Assembly: GCA_028821475.1 (NCBI GenBank)
Contig: JAPPGB010000128.1
Coordinates: 62,001-126,000, forward strand
Length of the DNA stretch: 64,000 bases
DNA from: Spirochaetaceae bacterium
GTDB taxonomy: Bacteria > Spirochaetota > Spirochaetia > SZUA-6 > Bin103
Direction: 5' to 3'
Shown here: positions 41,625 through 50,714 of the stretch, piece by piece
Numbering within the stretch: the first letter of the stretch is position 1
Layout of the letters: every line of letters begins with the position of its first letter
The notes under the pieces: generated by a model
Databases searched by the model: none
Seen by the model: only the letters and a program-made list of their open reading frames with translations
Told to the model about the DNA's origin: nothing
Position numbers and translations under genes: made by a program

Positions 41625-42602
41625 CTACCACAGGCTGGTGCCGCTGACCCGCCGCGCCAGGGCGTTCACCGCCACCAGCAGGACCAGGTTGACCACCGAG
41701 TTGAACAGCCCCACCGCCGCCGCGTAGGAGAAGTTGGGCGGCTGCCAGGCGATGCCGCGCTTGTAGACGAAGGTCTGGATCACCTCGCTGGTTTCCAGGT
41801 TCATGGTGTTCTGCAGCAGGAACACCTTCTCGAAACCGACGCTCATCAGGTTGCCGACGTTGAGGATCAGCAGGATGATCGCGGTGGGCATGATGGCGGG
41901 CAGGTCGATGTGCCAGTTGCGCTGCAGCATGCCGGCGCCGTCCACGATCGCCGCCTCGTGCAACTCCGGCGACACCGAGGCCAGCGCGGCCAGGAAGATG
42001 ATCGACGCGTAGCCCGCCTGCTGCCAGATGCCGGAGAACACGTAGATGGTCTGGAACCACTCCGGTCGCCCCATGAAGCCGATCGGCTGCAGCCCGAACG
42101 CGGCGATGAACTTGTTGACGATGCCCACGTTCGGCGACAGGAACTGGATGATCATGCCGCACATCACCACCGTGGAGATGAAGTGCGGCGCGTAGGTGAC
42201 GAGTTGCACCGTCTTCTTGAAGCCCCGCGCCTGGCTGTTGTTGAGCGCGATCGCCAGGATGATCGGCACCGGGAACCCGGCCACCAGCGAGTAGGCGCTG
42301 ATGCTGATGGTGTTGCGCACGATGCGCTGGAACTGGAACGACTTGAAGAACGCGACGAAGTGATCGAAGCCGATCCACTCGCTGCCCCAGATGCCGAGCG
42401 CTGCGCGGTACTTCTTGAACGCCAGTTGCGCCCCGTACATCGGGAAGTAGTGGAAGACGACCAGGTACACCAGCGGCAGCGCCACCAGCACGTAGAGCTG
42501 CCAGTTGTGGGCCAGCGTCTTGCGCAACCGGGCGGCAAGCGGACGCCTGCCGGCCAGCGGCTCGGCCAACGCCGTATCCCCCGGGCTTCGTGTCGCCGTC
42601 AT
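41625..42602 (-). CDS. CUT1 ABC permease, LplB/UgpA type
   Basis: This permease of about 325 residues has a first helix LYVLVALPLVYLVVFHYFPMYGAQLAFKKY, the classical LplB start. An EAA loop (ELHEAAIVDGAGMLQRNWHIDLPAIMPTAIIL) lies near residue 235, and the C-terminal helix runs AVGLFNSVVNLVLLVAVNALARRVSGTSLW. The ATG at 42602 is chosen because it leaves about 30 polar residues before the first helix; the longer frame is possible. It is divergent from the amidase gene. Confidence 0.88.
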   Translation of the reverse strand: MTATRSPGDTALAEPLAGRRPLAARLRKTLAHNWQLYVLVALPLVYLVVFHYFPMYGAQLAFKKYRAALGIWGSEWIGFDHFVAFFKSFQFQRIVRNTISISAYSLVAGFPVPIILAIALNNSQARGFKKTVQLVTYAPHFISTVVMCGMIIQFLSPNVGIVNKFIAAFGLQPIGFMGRPEWFQTIYVFSGIWQQAGYASIIFLAALASVSPELHEAAIVDGAGMLQRNWHIDLPAIMPTAIILLILNVGNLMSVGFEKVFLLQNTMNLETSEVIQTFVYKRGIAWQPPNFSYAAAVGLFNSVVNLVLLVAVNALARRVSGTSLW

Positions 42603-42943
42603 CTCGCTTGCCGGAGAGCGTGCCACATCGCCGCCGCTCTGGCCAGCATGCCGCGCTTGGCCGGGGAGCATCGCCCCCGCCAAGGCCCGACGCGCGTAAT
42701 TCGACGCGTTGGTAGCTCACCGGTAGCGATGCGGACAGTGGCACAGCGGACGTTGGCGGATCGGGTAGAAAACGTATCCCGATTCAGAATGAATACTTAC
42801 CGGTCGAGCGCGCCGCCGGGCAGTGATCGCGTGCATGTGGGGACGGTCGGCAGGTTTCCCGGTAAGGTAGGAGCCGCGCCGTGCCCGGCGGAGGCGGTCG
42901 CGGAGTCCGGATCGGGGCGGAGGCGCATCGGGGAGGTTCGGAC
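42603..42943. other. 341-base divergent intergenic region
   Basis: This gap separates the LplB gene (minus) from the amidase gene (plus) and should hold promoters for both. The only clear signal I can name is the GGGAGG site before the amidase TTG. No gene is supported. Confidence 0.4.
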
Positions 42944-44491
42944 TTGGGAGATGTCGATCTGTGCCTGCGGTCCGCTACCGAGTTGGCGGCGCTGGTACGC
43001 TCGCGCGAGTTGCGCGCCGCCGAACTGCTGGCGGCGCACCTGGAGCAGATCGAGCGGCTCAACCCGCGCGTCAACGCCATCTGCACGCTCGATGCCGAGG
43101 GTGCGGCCGCGGCCGCGGCCCGTGTCGACGAAGAGCTGGCGGCCGGGGCGGAGCCGGGGCCGCTGGCCGGGCTGCCGGTCGCGGTCAAGGACCTGGTCGA
43201 CGTGGCCGGCCTGCCCACCACCCGCGGCTCGCCGCTCTACCGCGATGCCGTAGCCGAGCACGACGACCTGATGGTGGCCCGCATGCGGGCGGCCGGCGCC
43301 GTCATCGTGGGCAAGAGCAACGTGCCCGAGTTCGGCGCCGGCTCGCACACCTTCAATACCGTGTTCGGGGTGACCCGCAACCCGTACGACCTGGCGCGGT
43401 CGGCCGGCGGCAGCAGCGGGGGCGGCGCCGCGGCGCTGGCCAGCGGCATGGTCGCACTGGCCGACGGCAGCGACTACGGCGGCTCCATCCGCAACCCGCC
43501 CAACTTCAACTCCGTGGTGGGTCTGCGCACCACGCCGGGGCGCGTGCCCCGGGTGCCGGCCGGCGCGGCGCCGGGCGGCGACCCGTGGGAGACGCTGAGC
43601 GTGACCGGACCGATGGGCCGCACCGTGGCCGATGCCGCCCTGCTGTTGAGCGTGATCGCCGGCCCCGACCGGCGCGATCCGATCTCGATCCTCGAACCGG
43701 GAGCCCCGTTCGCCCATGTAGCCGCACGTGACCTCACCGGTTGCCGGGTCGCCTACAGCCGCGATCTGGGCATGCTGCCGGTGGAGCCCGCCGTCACCGA
43801 TGCGATTGACCGGGCGATCCCCCTGCTCGTCGACCTCGGCTGCATCGTGGAAGAGACGCACCCCGACCTGTCCGGCGGCGCCGAGGCGTTCGACACCATT
43901 CGCGCGCTGCGCTTCGCCGCCGACCACGCCGCCACGCTGCGCGACCACCGCGACCAGCTCAAGGACACCGTGATCTGGAATATCGAACGCGGCCTGGCCT
44001 TGACCACGGACCAGGTTGTCCGTGCGCACCAGTTGCGCGCCGAGCAGTTCATGCGCATGAGCGCGTTCCTGGAGCGGTTCGAAGTGCTGATCCTGCCGGT
44101 GTCCCAGGTGCTGCCGTTCCCGGTCGAGGTGGACTGGCCGCGCTCCGTCAACGGCGTGCCGATGGCCACTTACATCGACTGGATGCAGAGCTGCTCCCTG
44201 ATCACCATGACCTCCCACCCGGCGCTGTCGCTGCCGTGCGGCTTCACGCCCGAGGGCCTGCCGGTGGGCGCCCAGATCGTCGGCCGGTACCGCGGCGAGG
44301 CCGACCTGCTGGCCTTCGCCGCCGCCTGGGAGGCCGCCCTGGCAGTCTCCTCCCGCCGCCCCACCCTCGCGTCCTTGGACAGTCTATTCGGCACGGACCG
44401 CGGTCGCATCAAGGTGGTGGGCGACATCATCGAGCCGATCGACGTGGAGTGGGAAGCGCTACGCGAAGACGCAGGAGACGCAGGCGCATGA
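42944..44491 (+). CDS. Amidase signature family protein
   Basis: This 515-residue protein has the Ser-cisSer-Lys triad segments of the amidase family: LPVAVKDLVDVAG with the catalytic Lys (about residue 80), SAGGSSGGGAAALASG with the cis-Ser (about 155), and DGSDYGGSIRNPP with the nucleophile Ser (about 177). The C-terminus includes LSLPCGFTPEGLPVGAQIVG. The family hydrolyses amides or transfers ammonia; this free-standing copy without GatB or GatC nearby is probably a catabolic amidase. The TTG at 42944 with GGGAGG seven bases upstream is the best start. Confidence 0.9.
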   Translation: MGDVDLCLRSATELAALVRSRELRAAELLAAHLEQIERLNPRVNAICTLDAEGAAAAAARVDEELAAGAEPGPLAGLPVAVKDLVDVAGLPTTRGSPLYRDAVAEHDDLMVARMRAAGAVIVGKSNVPEFGAGSHTFNTVFGVTRNPYDLARSAGGSSGGGAAALASGMVALADGSDYGGSIRNPPNFNSVVGLRTTPGRVPRVPAGAAPGGDPWETLSVTGPMGRTVADAALLLSVIAGPDRRDPISILEPGAPFAHVAARDLTGCRVAYSRDLGMLPVEPAVTDAIDRAIPLLVDLGCIVEETHPDLSGGAEAFDTIRALRFAADHAATLRDHRDQLKDTVIWNIERGLALTTDQVVRAHQLRAEQFMRMSAFLERFEVLILPVSQVLPFPVEVDWPRSVNGVPMATYIDWMQSCSLITMTSHPALSLPCGFTPEGLPVGAQIVGRYRGEADLLAFAAAWEAALAVSSRRPTLASLDSLFGTDRGRIKVVGDIIEPIDVEWEALREDAGDAGA

Positions 44492-44545
44492 TCCGACCGA
44501 CCGGGAGGTCGCCGGGGGCGCGCAGGCCGGGTATATTCCTTGGCT

Positions 44546-45490
44546 ATGACAGGTTCAAGCACCGGTAGCCCGCCGGCGCCGGCCGCCGTGCGGCAGTCTC
44601 TGCTGGAGGCGATCACCGAGCGCGTGCTGCTCGCCGATGGGGCGATGGGCACGCAACTGCAGCAGGCCGGCCTGGAGCCGGGAGGCTGCGGCGAGATATG
44701 GAACGTGGACAACCCCGATCCCGTGCTGGCCATCCAGCGCGCCTACGTGGAGGCGGGATCGGACTGTCTGCTCACCAACACCTTCGGAGCGTGCCGCATC
44801 ATGCTGGAGCGGCACTCGTTCGACGACCGGGTGGCGCAGATCAACGCCCGCGGGGTGGCGGTGGCGCGCGCGGCGTTCGCCGGCAGGCCGGGCTTCGTGA
44901 TCGGCGACATCGGGCCGTTCGGCGGGCTGATGGAGCCGTACGGCGACATTGCGCAGGACGCCGTGCGCGACGCGTTCCGCGAGCAGGCGGCGGCGCTGGT
45001 CGACGCCGGGGCCGACGCGATCATCGTCGAAACGCAAACCTCGCTGGAGGAGATCGGCCTCGGCATCGCGGCGGCCCGGGAGGCGGGCGCGCCGTGCGTG
45101 ATCGGGTCTATGGCGTTCGACCTGAACCGCAACGGCAAGGACGTGCGCACCATGATGGGCGTGACGGTGGAACAGGCCGCCGAAGTGCTGCAGGAGGCGG
45201 GCGCCGACATCCTGGCGATCAACTGCGGCACCGGCATCGGCATGGCCTGGGCGGCGCGCATCCTGGCGCGCTACCGCTGTGCGTCCGACCTGCCGCTGAT
45301 GGCCAAGCCCAACAACGGCCTGCCGGAACTGGTCGACATGGAAGTGGTGTACCGGCAGACGCCGGAGGAGATGCTGGTCGGCCTCGACGACGTGCTCGCC
45401 GCCGGGGCGCGCATCGTGGGCGGCTGCTGCGGCACCACCGCCGTGCACATCCGTCGCCTCCGCGCCGCGCTCGACGCCCGCACCGCGTAA
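44546..45490 (+). CDS. Homocysteine S-methyltransferase family protein
   Basis: This 314-residue protein has LLADGAMGTQLQQAGL near residue 26, ILAINCGTGIGMAWAARIL with the first zinc-ligand Cys (about 215), and IVGGCCGTTAVHIRRLR with the paired Cys ligands near the C-terminus. This is the homocysteine-binding module found in betaine-homocysteine methyltransferases and at the N-terminus of cobalamin-dependent methionine synthase. No cobalamin or folate domain is encoded alongside, so the methyl donor or corrinoid partner must be elsewhere. The ATG has no obvious ribosome site; a TTG two codons earlier is possible. Confidence 0.88.
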   Translation: MTGSSTGSPPAPAAVRQSLLEAITERVLLADGAMGTQLQQAGLEPGGCGEIWNVDNPDPVLAIQRAYVEAGSDCLLTNTFGACRIMLERHSFDDRVAQINARGVAVARAAFAGRPGFVIGDIGPFGGLMEPYGDIAQDAVRDAFREQAAALVDAGADAIIVETQTSLEEIGLGIAAAREAGAPCVIGSMAFDLNRNGKDVRTMMGVTVEQAAEVLQEAGADILAINCGTGIGMAWAARILARYRCASDLPLMAKPNNGLPELVDMEVVYRQTPEEMLVGLDDVLAAGARIVGGCCGTTAVHIRRLRAALDARTA

Positions 45491-45595
45491 ACCCGCTGCC
45501 GGCGGGCGTTATCCGCCACCGGCCACACGCGCGGTGAGCCGGCTCGCGGCGCCACAACGGCGGCCTGGCGAGCGGCGACCGGCGTGCGAGGCCGG

Positions 45596-46801
45596 TCATC
45601 CCTCGGGCCGGCCTCCCTCGGGCCTGTCCGGCACCTCGTTGAGCACCTCGCGCAGCTCCACGGCGACGATTTCGAGTTCCTCCGCGGTGCCCACGGTAAG
45701 GCGGATGCAGCGGTCCAGCGGCGGCGCCGGCGGCTTGCGTACGAATACGCCGCGCGCGATGAGCGCCGCCATCACCGCCTCCGCGCGCGGGCGGCTGCCG
45801 AGGTCGAAGCACACGAAGTTGGTCGCCGACGGCACGGTCGGCACGCCGAGCGCGCGTCCGAGTTGGTGGTACGCATCGCGGCCTGCAGCCACCCGCCGCG
45901 CCACCTCCGATACGAACGCCTGGTCGGCGAGCGCGGCGCGCGCCGCCTCCTGCGCGACACGGCTCACACCGAATTGCAGGCGCAGCCGGTCGAGGCCGGC
46001 GCACACCTTCGCAGCGCCGACCGCATACGCCACCCGCGCCCCCGCCATGCCGTGCGCCTTCGAAAACGTGCGCATGGTGACCACGCGCGCATCGCCGGTG
46101 AGCAGCCGGCGGGCGGGGGCGGTCGGCGCGTAGTCCACGTAGGCCTCGTCGAGCACCACGATGCAGTTGGCCGGCAGGTCCGCGAGAAACTCGCGCACCG
46201 CGGCATCGGGCTGCCACGTGCCGGAGGGATTGTCCGGGTTTGCCAGGTACACCACGGTTGCCCCGCCGCCTCCCGCACCGGCGGCGGCGCGCCGGCGGTC
46301 GGCCTCGCTCGCCCGCGCCTGCGCCGCAAGCGCGGCCAGGTCCACGTGGTCGTCGGCGCGGTAGGGCGCGGTGGCGAGCGCTACTCCAAACGTGGCGGCG
46401 TGGTATGCGAACGTGGCGTAGGAGCCGCGCGGCATCGCCGCCCGTCCGCCATCGGCGGCGAACGCACGCACCACCAGCGCGAGCAGGTCGTCGATGCCGG
46501 CGCCCACCAGTACCTGGTCGGCCCCCACCCCGTGGTGGGCGGCGAGGTCGGCGCGCAGATCGTGGTTCTCGGGGTCGCCGTACCAGGACAGCCGCTCGAG
46601 GGCGCCGGCCGCCGCCGCGCGGGCGCGCGGCGACATGCCGAACGCGCTCTCGTTGGCGCCGACGCGGGCGCGGAACCGATGTCCGGTGGAGCGTTCCAGC
46701 GCCTCGGGACCGACGAACGGATTGGCCGCGTCCAGACTGGCTACCAGGCGCGTAAACGGCGGCGCTCCGCCCGCCGGACTCCACTGCTCCACGGCGGACA
46801 T
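45596..46801 (-). CDS. Class I/II aminotransferase, histidinol-phosphate aminotransferase-like
   Basis: This 401-residue PLP enzyme has RVGANESAFGMSPRA near residue 50, LSWYGDPENHDLRADLAAHHGV (substrate entry region), VYLANPDNPSGTW (about 190), VLDEAYVDYAP, and the PLP-lysine motif MRTFSKAHGMAGARVAYAVG near 255. The C-terminal Arg for carboxylate binding lies in CIRLTVGTAEE. The order fits HisC-like enzymes, but HisC paralogues act on many amino acids and no his genes are nearby, so the exact substrate is open. The start is one of two adjacent ATGs at 46804/46801. Confidence 0.85.
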   Translation of the reverse strand: MSAVEQWSPAGGAPPFTRLVASLDAANPFVGPEALERSTGHRFRARVGANESAFGMSPRARAAAAGALERLSWYGDPENHDLRADLAAHHGVGADQVLVGAGIDDLLALVVRAFAADGGRAAMPRGSYATFAYHAATFGVALATAPYRADDHVDLAALAAQARASEADRRRAAAGAGGGGATVVYLANPDNPSGTWQPDAAVREFLADLPANCIVVLDEAYVDYAPTAPARRLLTGDARVVTMRTFSKAHGMAGARVAYAVGAAKVCAGLDRLRLQFGVSRVAQEAARAALADQAFVSEVARRVAAGRDAYHQLGRALGVPTVPSATNFVCFDLGSRPRAEAVMAALIARGVFVRKPPAPPLDRCIRLTVGTAEELEIVAVELREVLNEVPDRPEGGRPEG

Positions 46802-46899
46802 CATCCTACCATGCCCGGCTCGCAATACCGCAACCGGGCCGCCGCACCGCCGCACCGGCGCCACGGCGCCGGACGCCGCCGGCACACCGCGGCGCGCGG

Positions 46900-47352
46900 T
46901 CAGCCGTCCGTCCCGGCGTCCCGCCCGCCTTCCCCGCGCACCTTCTTGATCAGGGTAACGACGTTGCAACCCCCCTCGCGGCGATAATCGACACCGTCCA
47001 TCATCTGGTGCACCAGGTACAGGCCGAGACCGCCGAGCGCCGTGTCCTCCAGCGAGAGGTCCAGGTCGCGTTCCGGCGCCAGCCCCAGGTCGAACGGCAT
47101 GCTGTCGTCCACGATCACCACCGCCAGCGCATCTTCCTCCAGGCTCACGATGACCTCGATCCGGTGCGGTCCATCGTCGTCGTATCCGTAGCTGATCGTG
47201 TTGGTGAGGATCTCGTCGATCGACAGGTTCAGCGCATAGGACACCCCGGGCGTCAGCTCGTGGGCGGCACAAAACTGGTCGATTCGCGCTGCCACGCCGG
47301 CGATCTCACGCAGCTCGTTGGAGAGCGAGACTTCCAGCGTCGGTTCGATCAT
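46900..47352 (-). CDS. RsbW-like serine kinase/anti-sigma ATP-binding protein
   Basis: This 150-residue protein has a GHKL ATP-binding fold: an N-terminal LREIAGVAARIDQFCAAHEL, the N-box LSIDEILTNTISYGYDD near residue 48, VVIVDDSMPFDLG (G1-like) and GGLGLYLVHQMMDGVDY (G2-like). This matches anti-sigma regulatory kinases of the RsbW/SpoIIAB type. Its ATG overlaps the HlyD-adaptor stop (ATGA), so it is translationally coupled to the type I secretion genes. No anti-anti-sigma partner or sigma factor is visible here. The role in secretion control is inference. Confidence 0.82.
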   Translation of the reverse strand: MIEPTLEVSLSNELREIAGVAARIDQFCAAHELTPGVSYALNLSIDEILTNTISYGYDDDGPHRIEVIVSLEEDALAVVIVDDSMPFDLGLAPERDLDLSLEDTALGGLGLYLVHQMMDGVDYRREGGCNVVTLIKKVRGEGGRDAGTDG

Positions 47353-48680
47353 TCTTCCCGCAGCGAGCGGAGAAGGTAGTCGGTCAGCGGCTTGGCGAGA
47401 TAGCTGATGGGCGAACGGTCTCCGGTCTGTACGTGGATCTCCACCGGCATGCCCGGGGTTAGCGCCAAGCCGGTGGACTCGGCAGCGCCCGCCTCGCCGC
47501 CGCCGGCCGGTCCGCCCAGAGACACCTCCACCCGGTACCACGACTGGCCGCTGTCCCGGTCGCGCAGAGCATCGGCCGACACCCGTTCGACGCGGCCGTC
47601 GAATTCCGGTGTCGTACGCGCCGGAAACGCGCTGAACCGCAACGTGGCCGCCTGCCCCGGATACACCTGGTCCACGTGGATCGGAGCGAGCCGCGCCACC
47701 GCCACCAGATCCGCACCGGCCGGGACGATGCTCAGGATCGGCTCCCCGGGACGCACCACCTCGCCCGCTGCGAACACCGTCATGCCGAACACCTCGCCGG
47801 CCACCGGTGCGCGCACCTCCAGACGGCCCAGGCGCGCGCGCACCGAGGCGAGCTGTTTCCGGACCTCGTTCTCCTTCGCCTGCACCTCGCGCGCCCGTTC
47901 CTCCGCCTCCTCGGTGCGCGTGGCATCGATCTGCAGAATCTGGATCTCGTGCTCCGCTATTCGTCCCCGCGTGCGCGCGATCGCCGCCGTGTTCGCACCC
48001 GCCAATCCCCGCAGGTTCACGGCCGTACGCTCCATCGCAAGCAGCGCGCCGCGGTCCAGCGCCCCCTGCTCGAACAGCCGGCGCCTGGCGGTGAGTTCCT
48101 CGCCGAGCAACTCGCTCTGCTGCTCCAATGACACGACGCGCGCCCGCAGCCCCGCGATCTCCTGCCGCGCCTGCCCAATCCGCTCGCGCAGTTGCGCTAC
48201 CTCGCCGGTGCGGGCATCGATGCGCGCCCGGAACAACCGCTGCTGTCCCGACAGGATTTCCGCCACCTCCGGCTCCGCCCTCCCCAATGCGGCCAGCTCC
48301 TCGTCCCAGATCACCGCATCGGCGCCGCGGAACTCCGCCTCCAGCCGGTTGCGCTGCGCCACCAGCTCCGCGTACTGCGCCTGCAGGATCGCCTCCTCGG
48401 AGCGCGCCAGCACGTCGTCGAGACGCAGCAGCACCGCCCCCGCCGCCACCGCGTCGCCGTCGCGCACCAGGACGTCGCGCACCGTGCCGCCGTCGACGTG
48501 CTCCACCCGCTGATTGCGGCTCTCGCTTGCCACCCACCCCGACACGATTACCGCACCGGAAATCCTGGCGAACACGCTCCAGCCGATCACCCCCACGACC
48601 AGCATGGCCAGCGCGCCGAAGCCGAGCACAAGGGGGCCCCGAGTCGAAGACCATTTGGACGGCGGTCGATCCGGCGCCAC
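47349..48680 (-). CDS. HlyD-family type I secretion adaptor
   Basis: This 443-residue periplasmic adaptor has a single N-terminal membrane helix (residues 18-38, LGFGALAMLVVGVIGWSVFA) and the first lipoyl half VEHVDGGTVRDVLVRDGDAVAAGAVLLRLDD. A long coiled coil follows from about residue 95 to 270 (LVAQRNRLEAEF to VRKQLASVRARLGRL). The second lipoyl half is RAPVAGEVFGMTVFAAGEVVRPGEPIL, and a C-terminal beta-barrel follows. It bridges the ABC exporter to an outer-membrane TolC-type channel. No tolC gene is in the window. It follows the exporter ATPase gene by six bases. Confidence 0.92.
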   Translation of the reverse strand: MAPDRPPSKWSSTRGPLVLGFGALAMLVVGVIGWSVFARISGAVIVSGWVASESRNQRVEHVDGGTVRDVLVRDGDAVAAGAVLLRLDDVLARSEEAILQAQYAELVAQRNRLEAEFRGADAVIWDEELAALGRAEPEVAEILSGQQRLFRARIDARTGEVAQLRERIGQARQEIAGLRARVVSLEQQSELLGEELTARRRLFEQGALDRGALLAMERTAVNLRGLAGANTAAIARTRGRIAEHEIQILQIDATRTEEAEERAREVQAKENEVRKQLASVRARLGRLEVRAPVAGEVFGMTVFAAGEVVRPGEPILSIVPAGADLVAVARLAPIHVDQVYPGQAATLRFSAFPARTTPEFDGRVERVSADALRDRDSGQSWYRVEVSLGGPAGGGEAGAAESTGLALTPGMPVEIHVQTGDRSPISYLAKPLTDYLLRSLREE

Positions 48681-48686
48681 GGGCTG

Positions 48687-50663
48687 CTAGCGCCCCGATC
48701 CCGGCGCAGGCGCCGCACCGGCCTCGCCGGCCGCGGCTGCGGCGATCGCCTCGGCGCCGTCGTCCACGGCCGCGGGCGCACGCGCGCCGACGACCCGCTC
48801 GATGGCGCGCGCGATCTGCCGGTCCCTGGTCCGAGAACGCCTGCCGGCGGGCGATGCTTGCGCATCGGTTTTCGTCGGCTTCCCTGTCGCGGGGTGACCG
48901 GACAGGCTCACTCCCGAGCGCGCCTCGGCATGCGGGCGAGCCGCCGGCTGCGCCGGCGCGCGGGCTACCCCCGCCGCCGGTCGTTGCCGCGGAGGCGCGG
49001 CCCGCCGGCGCATCCTGGCCGGCACCGGGCGTCCGTTCTCCATCAGGTACACCCGGTCGCACTGGGCGAAAGCGCCCTGCCGGTGCGCCACGATCAGCGC
49101 TGCCCCGCCACGCGCCTTCAGGTCACGCACCGCGCGCGCCAGCGCCAGCGTTCCCTCCGCATCCAGGTTGGAATCGGGCTCGTCCATGATCACCACCACC
49201 GGCGAGCCGTAGAACGCGCGCGCCAGCGCGATGCGCTGGCGCTGCCCGCCGGACAGCGCAGCGCCACCCGCCGCCACCTGGAAGTCGTAGCCGCCGGGCA
49301 GCTTCAGTATCATCTCGTGCGCGCCGGTCTGCCTGGCCGCCTGCACCACCGCCGCATCGTCCGGTCGCGGCGCCATGCGGGCGATGTTCTCCGCCACGGT
49401 GCCCTCGAACAGCACCACCTCCTGCGGCAGGTAGCCGATGTGGCGCCCCGCCTCCGCCGCGCCGTAGTGGTCCAGCTCGGCGCCGTCCAGGCGCACCGAG
49501 CCGCCGAGCGGCCGCCACACGCCGGCGAGCGCGCGTGCGAGCGTCGACTTGCCGGACGCCGACACGCCGGCGATGCCCGCCGCCTGCCCCGGGTTGAGCC
49601 GTAGCGACGCCTGACGCACCACCGCGTAGCGCGCCCCCGGCGGCGCCACCGTGACGCTGTGCGCCTCCAGGATCGCGCGCGGCGCCGGCAACGAGGTACG
49701 AACCGCCTCCGGCGGCGTCTCGCCGAGGAGCTGCCCCAGCGAGCGCCAGCCCACCACCGCGAGCTGCAGCCGCGGCCAGTAGCCGACCGCCTGGTCGATC
49801 GGCGCCAGCGCCCGCCCCAGCAGGATGGACCCTGCGATCACGACGCCGGGCGTCACCTCGCCGCGCAGCGCCAGCCAGGCGCCGAGCCCGAGCATCATCG
49901 ACTGCAGGAACAGGCGCAGCGTCCTGGTCAGCACGCCGTAGAATCCGTTGCGGTCGGACACCGCCAGCGTCCGGTCCAGGAAGCGGTGACGCAGCGTTCG
50001 CGAACGGGACAGCACTGCGCCCAGCATGCCCAGCCCCTGAACCGTCTCGCCGCCCGCGCGCACCTGTTCAATGAAGTGGGCCGACTCGGCGGTCGCCGCG
50101 CCGGCCTCCCTCTGCAGCGCCCCGGTACGGGCTTGGTTGACCAGTGCGATGAGCAGCAGCAGGCATCCCGAAAACACCGCCAGCACGCCGAGCAGCCAGT
50201 GGAACAGGAACAGCACGAACAGGAACACTGGCGTCCAAGGCGCGTCGAAGAAGGTGAATGCCCCGGAACTGGACGCGAACCGCAGAATCGCCTCCAGGTC
50301 GGCCAGGCCGGTTGCCGGGCGGGAGCGCTCGGCCGGCGCTACCGAACGCACCAGGATCGCACGCAGCACGCGTGGGTCGAGCCGCTCCTGCAGGCGCGCC
50401 CCGACGCGGGCCAGCACCCGCCCGCGCGCGTGATCGAGCACTCCCATCAGCAGGAACAGGAACGCCACCAAGCCGGCGAGCGTCACCAGCGTCGCCTCCG
50501 AGCGCGAACTCAGCACCCGGTCGTAGATCTGCAGCATGAACAGCGGCCCGGTCAGCATCAGCAGGTTCACGGCGATGCTGAACAGGCCGCACGCCACGAA
50601 CAGCCGCCGGCTGTCCGCGAGCGCCGCCCGTATTTCCCGGTCGCCATTGCGGCTCTCGGTCAT
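48687..50663 (-). CDS. Type I secretion ABC permease/ATPase, PrtD type
   Basis: This 658-residue exporter has six helices in residues 20-300. The ATPase shows Walker A GVSASGKSTLARAL (about 365), Q-loop IGYLPQEVVLFEGTVAENIARM, signature LSGGQRQRIALARA (about 465) and Walker B VVIMDEPDSNLD (about 490). There is no N-terminal C39-like domain, as in PrtD-type exporters of RTX proteins. After the ATPase fold a tail of about 100 residues rich in Arg, Pro and Ala extends the C-terminus, which is unusual for the family. It lies 51 bases after the RTX gene, its probable substrate. Confidence 0.92.
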   Translation of the reverse strand: MTESRNGDREIRAALADSRRLFVACGLFSIAVNLLMLTGPLFMLQIYDRVLSSRSEATLVTLAGLVAFLFLLMGVLDHARGRVLARVGARLQERLDPRVLRAILVRSVAPAERSRPATGLADLEAILRFASSSGAFTFFDAPWTPVFLFVLFLFHWLLGVLAVFSGCLLLLIALVNQARTGALQREAGAATAESAHFIEQVRAGGETVQGLGMLGAVLSRSRTLRHRFLDRTLAVSDRNGFYGVLTRTLRLFLQSMMLGLGAWLALRGEVTPGVVIAGSILLGRALAPIDQAVGYWPRLQLAVVGWRSLGQLLGETPPEAVRTSLPAPRAILEAHSVTVAPPGARYAVVRQASLRLNPGQAAGIAGVSASGKSTLARALAGVWRPLGGSVRLDGAELDHYGAAEAGRHIGYLPQEVVLFEGTVAENIARMAPRPDDAAVVQAARQTGAHEMILKLPGGYDFQVAAGGAALSGGQRQRIALARAFYGSPVVVIMDEPDSNLDAEGTLALARAVRDLKARGGAALIVAHRQGAFAQCDRVYLMENGRPVPARMRRRAAPPRQRPAAGVARAPAQPAARPHAEARSGVSLSGHPATGKPTKTDAQASPAGRRSRTRDRQIARAIERVVGARAPAAVDDGAEAIAAAAAGEAGAAPAPGSGR

Positions 50664-50714
50664 CGGTTGGCTCTGCCCTCAGCCGGCCGGTGGCGTGTGC
50701 CGGCGGCCACCGGA

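Noticed and set aside
46900-49062. A 720-residue fusion ending in the RsbW-like domain
   Set aside because: The upstream part is a shadow of the HlyD and exporter genes; ATG 47352 with an ATGA overlap is the natural start.
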